A stretch of 64,000 bases of DNA from Roseateles noduli (lineage in GTDB: Bacteria; Pseudomonadota; Gammaproteobacteria; Burkholderiales; Burkholderiaceae_C). The translations under genes were made by a program, and so were the position numbers. Below are positions 8,392-19,396 of the stretch, in pieces; the first letter of the stretch is position 1, and every line of letters starts with the position of its first letter. The stretch lies in NCBI GenBank assembly GCA_002205125.1, contig NIOE01000003.1:248001-312000 (forward strand), read 5' to 3'. The notes under the pieces were generated by a model. That model worked only from the letters and a program-made list of their open reading frames with translations. It was not told where the DNA came from and searched no databases.

Positions 8392-9453
8392 TCATGCGTG
8401 GGGGCGGCGGACCACGACCACGGTCGCATCGTCCTTGCCGCGCAGATGGTCCCGCAGGATCCAGCCGGCGATCACGGCGGGATCGGCCTGCAGCAGCCCG
8501 GGGGTGTCTTCCAGCGACCAGCGCGAGACGATGCCGTCGGAATACAAGACCAGCACCGCGTGCGGCGGCCAATCGTAGACGACATCCTGCAGCCGCCGGA
8601 TCTGGACGCCCAGGGTGCCGTGCTGGGACAGCAGCGTCCGGTCGGACACGCCCGAGATCAGGCGGCCCGAGATGTTGCCGGCGCCGGCGAACAGCAGCGG
8701 GCCGCCCGGCGTCAACGACAAGGCCGCGGAGGCCGCGCCGCGCGTGCTGCGCAGGAGGTCGTGGGACCGCTCCAGGAAGTCCGCCGGGGAGGCGAGGTGA
8801 GGGGGTTCGGCGCGCGCGAGCAGCGCCATCAGCTTGTCCGACGCTTCCGCCGCATGGAGGCCGTGACCCAGGCCGTCCGCCACGGCGAGCGACCAGCGGC
8901 CCTCGTCACGGCGCAGCGCCCAGGCGTCGCCGCTGACGGTCTCGCCCGGCGCGGCCAGCGACAGGCCGGCGACGTCGAAGGCGTTGTCCGACGTGTGAAC
9001 GGTCATGCCGAGGCGGCTCCGGTCGGTCCGCGGCCCGAAGCGCGCGGCCAGCACGGTGCCGCGCTGGGGCGCGGAGAAGCCGCCGAACCGGTCCGCCATG
9101 CGCCGGATCGCGCCGAGTCCGGTCCCGGCGGTCCCGCCGGTGCTGTAGCCGTCCTGCAGGCAGCGCGACAGGTCCATGCCGTTGCCCTGGTCCAGCGACA
9201 GCACCTGGATCCCGACGCCGCCGGCGCCGAGGTCGTTGCCGACCCGGGGTTCGTCCACGCCGATCAGCAGCGCGGCCTGGCGACCGGGGCCGACGTGGCG
9301 GAAGAGGTTGGTGCCGAGTTCGGTCACCGCCAGTGCGAGCCGCCCGGCGGATTCCTCGTCGAAGGCGAGTTCGGTCGCGAGCGCCTGCGCCGCACGGCGG
9401 GCTTCGCCCACCTGACTCGCGTCGTCGATGGGACAGCGTCGGAACGCGCGCAC
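8392..9453 (-). CDS. SpoIIE-family phosphatase with N-terminal anti-sigma-type ATPase domain (RsbX-like)
   Basis: 353-aa fusion. The N-terminal ~130 residues are an HATPase_c_2 (RsbW/RsbT-like) domain: LALAVTELGTNLFRHV is the N box, LDQGNGMD the G1 box and STGGTAGTGLGAIRRM the G2 box. The C-terminal ~190 residues are a PP2C/SpoIIE phosphatase with SGDAWALRRDEGRWSLAVADGLGHG and VLYSDGIVSRW, which carry the metal-binding aspartates. In stressosome systems RsbX-type phosphatases reset phospho-RsbR and phospho-RsbS; this is the expected role here from position directly after rsbT. The GTG at 9453 begins 3 bases past the rsbT stop; no in-frame ATG exists near it. Confidence 0.85.
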   Translation of the reverse strand: MRAFRRCPIDDASQVGEARRAAQALATELAFDEESAGRLALAVTELGTNLFRHVGPGRQAALLIGVDEPRVGNDLGAGGVGIQVLSLDQGNGMDLSRCLQDGYSTGGTAGTGLGAIRRMADRFGGFSAPQRGTVLAARFGPRTDRSRLGMTVHTSDNAFDVAGLSLAAPGETVSGDAWALRRDEGRWSLAVADGLGHGLHAAEASDKLMALLARAEPPHLASPADFLERSHDLLRSTRGAASAALSLTPGGPLLFAGAGNISGRLISGVSDRTLLSQHGTLGVQIRRLQDVVYDWPPHAVLVLYSDGIVSRWSLEDTPGLLQADPAVIAGWILRDHLRGKDDATVVVVRRPHA

Positions 9454-9455
9454 GG

Positions 9456-9887
9456 CTATTTCCAGCGCGTGATCGTCACGCGCGTCCCGCGCCCGGGCGC
9501 GGACTCCAGTTCGAAATCGTTGACCAGCCGCTTGCTGCCGGACAGGCCCATGCCCATGCCGCTGCCCGAGGTCCATCCGTCCTTCATCGCCAACTCCAGA
9601 TCCGGAATGCCGGGTCCCTCGTCGACGAAGGCAAGTCTCAATCCCGAGCGCACGCCGGACTGGACCAGGGCCCATTCCATCGCGCCGCCGCCGCCGTAGA
9701 CCAGCGTGTTGCGCGACAGCTCGCTGGCCGCGGTGATCATCTTGGTCTGGTCGACCAGGGAGAACTTCAGCTCCTGGGTGAGCTTGCGCACCAGCTGGCG
9801 CGACAGGACGATGTCGGGCTCGCTGCGGATGGGCAGGCTGCCCGAGGTGGCGGAGGCGGCAGTCGTGCTCATGGCCGGCGCCGTCAC
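9456..9887 (-). CDS. rsbT: RsbT-like serine kinase of the stressosome
   Basis: 143-aa single-domain GHKL kinase. ITAASELSRNTLVYGGGG is the N box, VDEGPGIPD the G1 box and GSGMGMGLSGSKRLV the G2 box, the arrangement of B. subtilis RsbT. RsbT phosphorylates the STAS domains of RsbR and RsbS on activation and then leaves the stressosome to bind an output partner. The GTG at 9887 overlaps the rsbS stop as GTGA. An ATG at 9872 (MSTTAASA) is an alternative start giving a protein five residues shorter. The gene order rsbR-rsbS-rsbT is conserved across stressosome loci. Confidence 0.9.
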   Translation of the reverse strand: MTAPAMSTTAASATSGSLPIRSEPDIVLSRQLVRKLTQELKFSLVDQTKMITAASELSRNTLVYGGGGAMEWALVQSGVRSGLRLAFVDEGPGIPDLELAMKDGWTSGSGMGMGLSGSKRLVNDFELESAPGRGTRVTITRWK

Positions 9888-10318
9888 CGGCCGAGCCCGG
9901 GGTCGAAGGCGTCGTCGCCCTCGTCGGCAGCCGCCAGGCTGCCACCGGCGAGGTCGTCGAGCTCATCGGCCTGTCGCAGCAGTTCCATGCCGCGTTCGAC
10001 GTTCAGCGCGGTGCGCACGCCGTGCAGCGTCAGGCCCAGTTCCACCAGCGTGATCGCGACCGCCGGCTGCATGCCGACGACCACCGAGTTCGCGCCCAGC
10101 ACCTTGGCGATGCTGGAGATGCCGGCCAGCATGCGGCCGATGAAGGAGTCGACGATCTCCAGCGCCGAGATGTCGATCAGCACGCCGGTCGCGCCGGTGT
10201 CCTGGATCTTGTTGGCGAGGTCGTCCTGCAGCGCCAGCGCGGTCTGGTCCTGCAGGTCGACCTGGATGGTGACCAGCAGCGTCCTGCCCATGCGCAGGAT
10301 GGGGATGCGCGTGGTCAT
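9884..10318 (-). CDS. rsbS: RsbS-like STAS-domain stressosome scaffold
   Basis: 144-aa protein made almost entirely of one STAS domain. It begins MTTRIPILRMGRTLLVTIQ and carries LIDISALEIVDSFIGRML; the serine in VDSF corresponds to the residue phosphorylated by RsbT in characterised RsbS proteins. A short acidic C-terminal extension (residues ~120-144) is unusual compared with the roughly 120-residue B. subtilis RsbS. Start and stop overlap rsbR and rsbT as ATGA and GTGA, so the three are made in a coupled way, as expected for fixed stoichiometry in the stressosome core. Confidence 0.9.
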   Translation of the reverse strand: MTTRIPILRMGRTLLVTIQVDLQDQTALALQDDLANKIQDTGATGVLIDISALEIVDSFIGRMLAGISSIAKVLGANSVVVGMQPAVAITLVELGLTLHGVRTALNVERGMELLRQADELDDLAGGSLAAADEGDDAFDPGLGR

Positions 10319-11199
10319 GCGGTGCCCAGGCCGAGGGTTCCGCCGGCGACCGGACGGCCCTTGGTGACGACGAAGCCGGTGCGCTTGAGCGCCAGCGACA
10401 GCGCGTCGGCCAGCGTCGCCTTGGTGGTGATGCCTTCCAGGTCGATGCCCAGGTGCACGATGGTCTGGGCGATCTGCGGCCGGATGCCGCTGATGATCGC
10501 GTCCGCGCCCATCAGCCGGATCGCGGTCACGGTCTTGAGCAGATGCTGCGCGACCAGCGTGTCCACGGTCGGCACGCCGGTGATGTCGATGATGGCCAGC
10601 GCCGAGCCGGTCTCCACGATGCGCTGCAGCAGCGCCTCCATCACCAGCTGCGTGCGGCCGCTGTCCAGCGTGCCGATCATGGGCACGGCGAGCACGCCGT
10701 CCCACAGCTTCACGACCGGGGTCGACAGCTCCAGCAGCTCCTGCTGCTGGCGGCCGATGATTTCCTCGCGGCTGCGCTGGTAGGTCGTGACGGTGTATTG
10801 CGCCATGTTGTCCAGGAGCGAGGACACCTCCCAGGTCGACTCGCCCAGGGCCGCCGCGTCGCCGGCGAACTTGCGCTGCAGGCCCGCGAAGAGCGGCTTC
10901 TTCAGCGCCAGCACGAAGCGGCTGGTGTCGGCGGCCGTGGAGCCTTGCGCCGCGCGCGAGGCCGACAGCTGGGACAGCACGCCGCGCACGTTCGACCAGG
11001 CCGCATCGTCGAAGTTCTCGGTGCTGCTGTTGGCGCGCACACCGCCCAGGATGGCGTTCAGCAGCTCGCCGGTCTCGCGGACCTCGCTGGAGAGCCCGCG
11101 GCCGCCGCCCCCGGCGGTCAGCTCGGTCTGCCATTCGGCCAGGACCTGGTCGCGGTGGACGGACAGGAGTTCTTCGACGGCGGCGCTGTTCTGTTTCAT
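10315..11199 (-). CDS. rsbR: RsbR-like stressosome sensor/scaffold (RsbRD_N + STAS)
   Basis: 294-aa protein, first gene of the leftward operon. The ATG at 11199 (MKQNSAAVEELL) follows AGAGGA. The N-terminal ~160 residues are helical and resemble the RsbRD_N sensory domain (LLSVHRDQVLAEWQTEL). The C-terminal ~120 residues are a STAS domain with LAIIDITGVPTVDTLVAQHLL; the threonines in DIT and VDT match the positions phosphorylated by RsbT in RsbR paralogues. The N-terminal domain projects from the stressosome as the sensor in known systems. Only one RsbR is visible here, unlike the several paralogues of B. subtilis. No RsbV, RsbW or sigma-B gene is nearby. Confidence 0.88.
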   Translation of the reverse strand: MKQNSAAVEELLSVHRDQVLAEWQTELTAGGGGRGLSSEVRETGELLNAILGGVRANSSTENFDDAAWSNVRGVLSQLSASRAAQGSTAADTSRFVLALKKPLFAGLQRKFAGDAAALGESTWEVSSLLDNMAQYTVTTYQRSREEIIGRQQQELLELSTPVVKLWDGVLAVPMIGTLDSGRTQLVMEALLQRIVETGSALAIIDITGVPTVDTLVAQHLLKTVTAIRLMGADAIISGIRPQIAQTIVHLGIDLEGITTKATLADALSLALKRTGFVVTKGRPVAGGTLGLGTA

Positions 11200-11279
11200 C
11201 GTGTCCTCTCGGGATTCTGGGGGCGGCCTGTTCGATCGAACGGGACCGCACGGCGGCGCGATCGTACGCTGGCCGCCCT

Positions 11280-11303
11280 TCGCCCAAGGCCATCCCTGGG
11301 CGA
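11280..11303. promoter_or_regulatory. Inverted repeat in divergent promoter region
   Basis: TCGCCCAAGG and CCTGGGCGA pair with a single bulged A around a 5-base loop. It lies in the 205-base gap between rsbR and the divergent receiver/kinase gene, together with a 10-base palindrome TTCGATCGAA at 11231-11240. It may be an operator shared by both units, or a leader hairpin for the rightward gene. No -10/-35 pair was convincing. Confidence 0.3.
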
Positions 11304-11393
11304 GGATTGGGGGAGGGTATCTCCCAGGTCGGCGTGGGCACGCCGGTTGCCCAATGGCGCTGTCAGACATTCAAGACCAAGATGATCATGATT

Positions 11394-11398
11394 GGGAG
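11394..11398 (+). promoter_or_regulatory. Ribosome-binding site that fixes the start at 11405
   Basis: GGGAG lies 6 bases before a GTG at 11405, whereas the in-frame ATG at 11354 has no recognisable site and the ATG at 11417 is spaced too far from it. This decides the start used for the receiver/kinase gene. Confidence 0.6.
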
Positions 11399-11404
11399 AA
11401 CGAC

Positions 11405-12502
11405 GTGGCGGATCAGATGAGCGTGCTGGTGGTGGACGACAAGCCACAGAACCTGCTCGCGATGAAAGCCTTGCTGGCCGACTCCGGCCTGGAAGTATTG
11501 ACGGCGGATTCCGGCCCCGCCGCGCTGGAACTGCTGCTCACGCACGACGTGATGCTGGCGCTGCTCGACATCCAGATGCCGGGCATGGACGGCTTCACCC
11601 TCGCGGAACTGATGCGGGGCACGGAGCGTACCCGGCACGTCCCGATCATCTTCCTGACCGCCGGCTCGCAGGAGGCGCAGCGCAGCTTCAAGGGCTACGA
11701 GGCCGGCGCGGTGGACTTCATCTACAAGCCCGTCGACGCCCACGTGCTGCGCAGCAAGGTGGCCGTCTTCGCCGACCTGCACCGCCAGCGCCAGCTGCTG
11801 GCCGAGCGCATCGTCGAGCAGGAGCGCCTGGCGCGCGTCAACGCGCTGATGCTGAGCGCGCTCAGCCACGACATCCGCAGCCCGCTCTCGGTCATGATGC
11901 TCAACGCCGAGCTGCTGATCCGCCAGACCGAATCGCCGTCGCTGCAGAAGGCCGGCCAGCGGGTCAAGGCCGCGGCGACCCTGCTGGGCCGCCAGGTCGA
12001 CCACCTGGGCAGCCTGGCGCGCCGGCCCTGCGAGCTGCTGCAGGTGCATCCGGTGCGCAGCGACCTCGGGACGCTGGCCGCGCAGCGCCTGGACATCGAG
12101 AGCAACCAGGCCGTGATGTGGGCGCCGCCGGCCTTCGACCGCCTCGGCGACACCAGCGGCGACTTCGACGTCGAGCTGATGGCGCAGGCGCTGGACCAGC
12201 TGCTCATGCAGGCCGCCACGCACGCCGGCGACAGCGCGATCCGCATCCAGATCGACGGCAGCGCGCAGCGCTCCCTGATGCTGCGCATCAGCTTCGACAC
12301 GGTGCTGGAGCCGGAAGCCTCCATCCACCTCTTCGGCGGCAACGAGCCGGTGTCGGGCATGTCCTCGGCGCAGGTCGGCCCGGGCCTGCAGGAACCCGAA
12401 CGCGTCGCGCGGGCGCACGGCGGCTCGCTGATCGGCGTGTCGCGGGCGCGGCAGGGCACGATGTTCGAGCTGCTGCTGCCGCGGCTGCAGTCGGAACGCT
12501 GA
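11405..12502 (+). CDS. Response-regulator/histidine-kinase protein with a degenerate ATPase domain
   Basis: 365 aa from the GTG at 11405. Receiver domain first: MSVLVVDDKPQNL, phospho-acceptor in LLDIQMPGMDG, switch lysine in FIYKPVD. A short coiled coil (LHRQRQLLAERIVEQERL) leads to a HisKA helix with histidine in SALSHDIRSPLSV. The C-terminal third aligns with a HATPase domain, but the N-box asparagine is absent (QALDQLLMQAATHAG), the G1 DxGxG is replaced by SFDTVLEPE, and the G2 glycines are mostly lost (SAQVGPGLQEPERVARAHGG). ATP binding is therefore doubtful, and it may act as a phospho-acceptor or decoy for the kinases of the divergent operon. Alternative starts are the ATGs at 11354 and 11417. 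Confidence 0.82.
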   Translation: MADQMSVLVVDDKPQNLLAMKALLADSGLEVLTADSGPAALELLLTHDVMLALLDIQMPGMDGFTLAELMRGTERTRHVPIIFLTAGSQEAQRSFKGYEAGAVDFIYKPVDAHVLRSKVAVFADLHRQRQLLAERIVEQERLARVNALMLSALSHDIRSPLSVMMLNAELLIRQTESPSLQKAGQRVKAAATLLGRQVDHLGSLARRPCELLQVHPVRSDLGTLAAQRLDIESNQAVMWAPPAFDRLGDTSGDFDVELMAQALDQLLMQAATHAGDSAIRIQIDGSAQRSLMLRISFDTVLEPEASIHLFGGNEPVSGMSSAQVGPGLQEPERVARAHGGSLIGVSRARQGTMFELLLPRLQSER

Positions 12503-12612
12503 GAGACGTGCACGGAATGTTGTCCTACACGCGGTCCCAGCGCGGCCCGACAGACCCGGCGCGCACGCCGGCCCACAGTGGTGGCATCACAGCAACCACG
12601 ATGGGGACTGCC

Positions 12613-13425
12613 ATGAACCGCTCCGCCGCACCGAAGATGAAGTTGGCGTTCAAGCCTGCGCTGAAGGTCGCCGTCGCGGCGGCCGCGTGCGCGCTGGCAG
12701 GCCACGCGATGGCCGACATCACCTTCTACGAGAACGAGAACTTCCGCGGCCGCGCCGCCGGCGCCGACGCGCAGATCAACTTCCTGAAGGAGATCGGCTT
12801 CGACGACCGCGCGTCCTCGATCGAGGTCCGCGGCGAGCGCTGGGAAGTCTGCGAGGACCCGGGCTATACCGGCCGCTGCCGCGTGCTGCAGCCGGGCAGC
12901 TACCCGTCGCTGAAGTCCATGGGGCTGGACAACCGCATCAGCTCCGCGCGCCGCATCGGCGAGGACGTCAGCCGCGACCGCTACGGCCCCGACCCGCAGC
13001 CGACCTACCTGCGCCGCGGCGACGAAGGCCTGTACCAGGCCCAGGTCGTCTCGGTGCGCGCCGTGATGGGCGAGGAGCAGCAGCGCTGCTGGATCGAGCA
13101 GAAGGAAGTGCGGGACCGCCCCAACGTCGGCGGCGCGGTCGTCGGCGGCGTGCTGGGCGGCATCCTGGGCCACCAGTTCGGCAGCGGCTCCGGCCAGACG
13201 GCGACGACGGTCGCCGGCGCGGTCGGCGGCGCGGTGGTCGGCAGCAACGTCAACCGCGACAAGGACGTGCGCAATGTGCAGCGCTGCGGGGCCGCGCCCA
13301 ACAGCGGCAATCCCCAGTACTGGGATGTGACCTACCGCTTCAAGGGACAGGACCATTACATGCAGACCCGGCGACAGCCGGGAGCGACCGTGACCGTCAA
13401 CGCACGCGGCGAGCCGCGCGAATAG
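12613..13425 (+). CDS. Exported beta/gamma-crystallin-like protein with glycine-zipper segment
   Basis: 270 aa. The ATG at 12613 is preceded by GGGGA at 8 bases; an in-frame ATG at 12601 is less well placed. A signal peptide ends near AGHAMA|DITFYENENF. The mature part opens with a beta/gamma-crystallin module (ITFYENENFRGRAAGA, RASSIEVRGERWEVCEDPGYTGRCRVLQPG, NRISSARRIG). A charged linker leads to a glycine-zipper 2TM segment (GGAVVGGVLGGILGHQFGSGSG, then AGAVGGAVVGSNVNRD). The C-terminal ~50 residues have the pattern seen in outer-membrane glycine-zipper lipoproteins (YWDVTYRFKGQDHYMQTRRQPG). The crystallin module probably binds calcium or stabilises the protein; the zipper suggests envelope association. 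Related crystallin modules occur at 43565-44995. Confidence 0.82.
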   Translation: MNRSAAPKMKLAFKPALKVAVAAAACALAGHAMADITFYENENFRGRAAGADAQINFLKEIGFDDRASSIEVRGERWEVCEDPGYTGRCRVLQPGSYPSLKSMGLDNRISSARRIGEDVSRDRYGPDPQPTYLRRGDEGLYQAQVVSVRAVMGEEQQRCWIEQKEVRDRPNVGGAVVGGVLGGILGHQFGSGSGQTATTVAGAVGGAVVGSNVNRDKDVRNVQRCGAAPNSGNPQYWDVTYRFKGQDHYMQTRRQPGATVTVNARGEPRE

Positions 13426-13495
13426 ACGGACACGGTCATCGATCGAACGACCCAGTGAGGACTGCTGGGGCCGGCCGGAGCGGAGGCGCGTTAGC

Positions 13496-17116
<3,621 letters not shown>

Positions 17117-17138
17117 TTGACTGGAGGACCGCCCGACG

Positions 17139-18005
17139 ATGACGCGGCGTTCGAACGAGGCCGACGACGGCCAGGAAGGGCAGGGCAGGCATGCGGACGA
17201 CCTCGAGGTCCGGCTCATCCTCGAGGCGATCTACGCGCGCTACCACTACGACTTCCGCGACTACGCGGGCAGTTCGCTGCGCCGCCGGCTGAAGGCCGGG
17301 CAGCAGCGCTTCGGCTGCGCGAATCTCTCGCAGCTGCAGGGCCGCGTGCTGCATGAGCCCGAAGTCTTCCGCTCCGTGCTGAGCGACCTGACCGTGCAGG
17401 TCAGCGAGATGTTCCGCGACCCCGAGTACTTCCGCGCGCTGCGCGAGCAGGTGGTGCCGGTGCTGCGCACCTTCCCGTCGCTGCGCATCTGGGTGGCGGG
17501 CTGCAGCGGCGGCGAGGAGGCTTACTCCATGGCCATCCTCATGAAGGAGGAAGGGCTGCTGGACCGCACGCTGATCTACGCGACCGACATCAGCCAGGAG
17601 GCGCTCGCGCAGGCGCAGGCGGGGGTGTACCGGGTGGACCAGGTGCCGCTGTACACCGAGAACCACCGGGCGTCGGGCGGGGTGGGGTCGCTGTCGGAGT
17701 ACTACACGGCGGCCTACGACCATGTGCTGATGGACAAGTCCCTGAAGGAACGCATCGTCTTCAGCGACCACAGCCTGTCCACGGACAGCGTGTTCGCCGA
17801 GGTGCAGCTGGTGTCCTGCCGCAATGTGCTGATCTACTTCAACCGCGCCTTGCAGGATCGCGCGCTGGGGCTGTTCACCGAGGCGCTCTGCCGCAACGGC
17901 TTCCTCGGCCTGGGCGCGCGCGAGACGCTGCGCTTCTCCGCGCACGCCGGCGAGTTCGTCGAGATTGCGGCGAAAGAGCGCGTGTACCAGAAACGCTCGG
18001 CCTGA
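17139..18005 (+). CDS. cheR: CheR-type protein-glutamate methyltransferase
   Basis: 288 aa; ATG at 17139 after GGAGG. The N-terminal helical CheR_N region (ILEAIYARYHYDFRDYAGSSLRRRL) is followed by the SAM-binding fold with WVAGCSGGEEAYSMAI (motif I) and ATDISQEALAQAQ, then LVSCRNVLIYF near the C-terminus. CheR enzymes methylate glutamates of chemoreceptors. There is no CheB, CheA or receptor gene here; instead it follows a CHASE3-GAF triple-receiver kinase, a pairing common among non-chemotaxis CheR proteins in proteobacteria. Its target is unknown, and the neighbouring kinase is the best positional candidate. Confidence 0.9.
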   Translation: MTRRSNEADDGQEGQGRHADDLEVRLILEAIYARYHYDFRDYAGSSLRRRLKAGQQRFGCANLSQLQGRVLHEPEVFRSVLSDLTVQVSEMFRDPEYFRALREQVVPVLRTFPSLRIWVAGCSGGEEAYSMAILMKEEGLLDRTLIYATDISQEALAQAQAGVYRVDQVPLYTENHRASGGVGSLSEYYTAAYDHVLMDKSLKERIVFSDHSLSTDSVFAEVQLVSCRNVLIYFNRALQDRALGLFTEALCRNGFLGLGARETLRFSAHAGEFVEIAAKERVYQKRSA

Positions 18006-18008
18006 AGC

Positions 18009-18035
18009 CGGGCCCGAGCGGCGGGCTCGGGGCTT
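18009..18035 (+). terminator. GC-rich hairpin after cheR
   Basis: CCCGAGC (18013-18019) and GCTCGGG (18025-18031) form a 7-bp stem with a 5-base loop, extended by AAGC/GCTT. No run of T follows, so intrinsic termination would be weak. It separates cheR from the following small gene. Confidence 0.35.
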
Positions 18036-18082
18036 GCCTCACTCCTGCATCGACCCGCATCGGGTCTCTCAGGAGAAGCACC

Positions 18083-18478
18083 ATGGCCACCAGCAGCATC
18101 CTCGGCGGAACGCAGGCGCCCGCGCAGGCGAAGGGACGCGGCACCGATTCGCTCGGCCCGAGCGACAGCTCCGACAGCGGCAGCGACATCTCGGGCGAAC
18201 GTCAGATGAGCACGGGTCCGGACGATCCGGACGAACTCGGCGCGACGCCGTCGAATCCTTCGAGCGACACCGATCGCTTCGGCACCGGCGAGCGCGCGTC
18301 GGCCACGCCGGGCAGGGACGATGAGGCCGGCGACATCTCGCCGGACCGCGTCAGCCGCGAACCGTCGCCGGACGACATCGACGCGAGCATCGACGTGGAG
18401 GATCTGGCCAGCGGCGACGATCCGTCCGCGGGACCCGATCCGGAGCATGCCGACGACGACGAAGACCTGGACGAGTAA
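18083..18478 (+). CDS. Small, very acidic, low-complexity protein
   Basis: 131 aa; the ATG follows AGGAGAAGCACC, a good ribosome site. The product is dominated by Asp, Ser, Glu, Gly and Pro (SSDSGSDISGERQ, DIDASIDVEDLASGDDPSAG, ending DDDEDLDE), with almost no hydrophobic or aromatic residues. It is predicted to be disordered, with a net charge far below zero. No family is recognised. The clean ribosome site and a perfect terminator hairpin immediately after the stop argue that it is really expressed as a one-gene unit. A calcium/metal-binding or nucleic-acid-mimic role is possible but unsupported. Confidence 0.65.
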   Translation: MATSSILGGTQAPAQAKGRGTDSLGPSDSSDSGSDISGERQMSTGPDDPDELGATPSNPSSDTDRFGTGERASATPGRDDEAGDISPDRVSREPSPDDIDASIDVEDLASGDDPSAGPDPEHADDDEDLDE

Positions 18479-18486
18479 GGAATTCA

Positions 18487-18509
18487 GCGACGCCGGGAGG
18501 CGTCGCTTT
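18487..18509 (+). terminator. Intrinsic terminator of the acidic-protein gene
   Basis: GCGACGCC and GGCGTCGC form a perfect 8-bp stem with a GGGA tetraloop, followed by TTT. It starts 8 bases after the stop codon of the acidic-protein gene. Confidence 0.7.
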
Positions 18510-18525
18510 CAGCGCTCAAGCACGA

Positions 18526-18569
18526 GCGCAGAACGGGCGCAGAACGGGCGCAGAACGGGCGCAGAACGG
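18526..18569. repeat. 11-bp tandem repeat, four perfect copies
   Basis: Four exact copies of GCGCAGAACGG lie head to tail, followed by one or two decayed copies (GCGAGGAATGG, GCTCAGAACGA) that run into the 3' end of the convergent gene. The array lies in the ~100-base gap between two convergent genes. It is not coding in the chosen annotation. Confidence 0.85.
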
Positions 18570-18582
18570 GCGAGGAATGGGC

Positions 18583-18882
18583 TCAGAACGAGCCGATCGC
18601 CGCCATCGACGCGAAGGCGCCCAGCGCGAGCGCGCCCACCCACAGACGCCACGGCGCGGGTTCGTCCCGCGGACGGCGCTGCTGATGGCGATGGGCGAGG
18701 AAGCAGGCGACCGATGCGCCGCCGGCCACCAGGAACACGAGCGCGTAACCCAGGCCTTCGACGGTGCGGCCATGATGCAGCGCCAGCGCCAGGACGATCT
18801 GTCCGAGCATCAACCCCGCCACGCCGGAGGCGGCGGTCGAGGACAGGGCTGCGGAGGTGGCGGTGCGGCTGGGTTGCGACAT
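18583..18882 (-). CDS. Small membrane protein, unrecognised
   Basis: 99 aa from the ATG at 18882 (MSQPSRTATSAAL); an upstream in-frame ATG at 19020 would add an unlikely Arg/Pro-rich head. Two to three hydrophobic segments are visible: ~18-35 (ASGVAGLMLGQIVLALAL), ~43-60 (LGYALVFLVAGGASVACFLA) and ~80-97 (WRLWVGALALGAFASMAAIG). A basic loop between the second and third (HRHQQRRPRDEP) suggests a cytoplasmic side. Probably an inner-membrane protein of unknown role. Confidence 0.6.
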   Translation of the reverse strand: MSQPSRTATSAALSSTAASGVAGLMLGQIVLALALHHGRTVEGLGYALVFLVAGGASVACFLAHRHQQRRPRDEPAPWRLWVGALALGAFASMAAIGSF

Positions 18883-19396
18883 GGTGTGCGGGGGCTCGTG
18901 GACGGCGTCGGAAGGTGTCGGAAGACGACTGCCGATTGTCCCGTCCGCATCAGGACCGGAGCTTCCTGAAAAGCGCCGCGCGAGCGCAGTAATTCGCGTT
19001 GAACGGCGTGGGGATGGCATCGCCGATCGCCTGGCGATTCACGTGGCGTCTGCGCGGGATTCGCGTCGGGAGATGCCCCGGGATTCGCATGGGATTTCGT
19101 CGCATGTCGAACCGATTCCTGGAGCCCCGCTCACGCCCCCGATCCGGCCTGCCCGTTTGCGGCGCCGCAACGGCCGCTTTCCCCCGAAGGCATCGAAGGA
19201 AACCGTGTTTTTGTTGCACCGCAACACCCCCTGTTCGCGGGGTGTTTTCAGGCACGGAAACCCCTGTTCGTAGCACCTTCCTGGTACATGCGCGAGGGGC
19301 CCCGTTTTTATGTGGGTGGACGAACAGACTCCCTCTGTACGGGGTGGTGAACTGCGACGTCCGCGATGTGCGGATTTCCCTTTCGGAGCAACCACC
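18883..19396. other. 514-bp intergenic region: divergent promoters and PEP-CTERM gene leader
   Basis: No credible gene is seen on either strand. The right half (from ~19200) is AT-richer than the surroundings and contains a terminator-like hairpin and a second G/C palindrome followed by a T run, both upstream of the PEP-CTERM start at 19397. CCCCTGTTCG occurs twice (around 19228 and 19261). The region probably holds a long 5' leader. Confidence 0.5.
19223..19249 (+). promoter_or_regulatory. Terminator-like hairpin in the leader of the PEP-CTERM gene
   Basis: AACACCCC (19223-19230) and GGGGTGTT (19239-19246) form a perfect 8-bp stem with an 8-base loop, then T residues. No rightward gene lies upstream for it to terminate, so it may be an attenuator for the gene at 19397. 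Further down, GGGGCCCC (19296-19303) followed by GTTTTT is a second candidate. Confidence 0.45.

Noticed and set aside
7386-8429. N-terminal extension of the hybrid kinase frame by ~350 codons
   Set aside because: It is the alternate frame of the upstream kinase gene; protein-like sequence begins only at the ATG at 7385, which overlaps the preceding stop.
19251-19270. Sigma-54-like GGCACG element upstream of the PEP-CTERM gene
   Set aside because: The required GC at the -12 position with correct spacing is absent.
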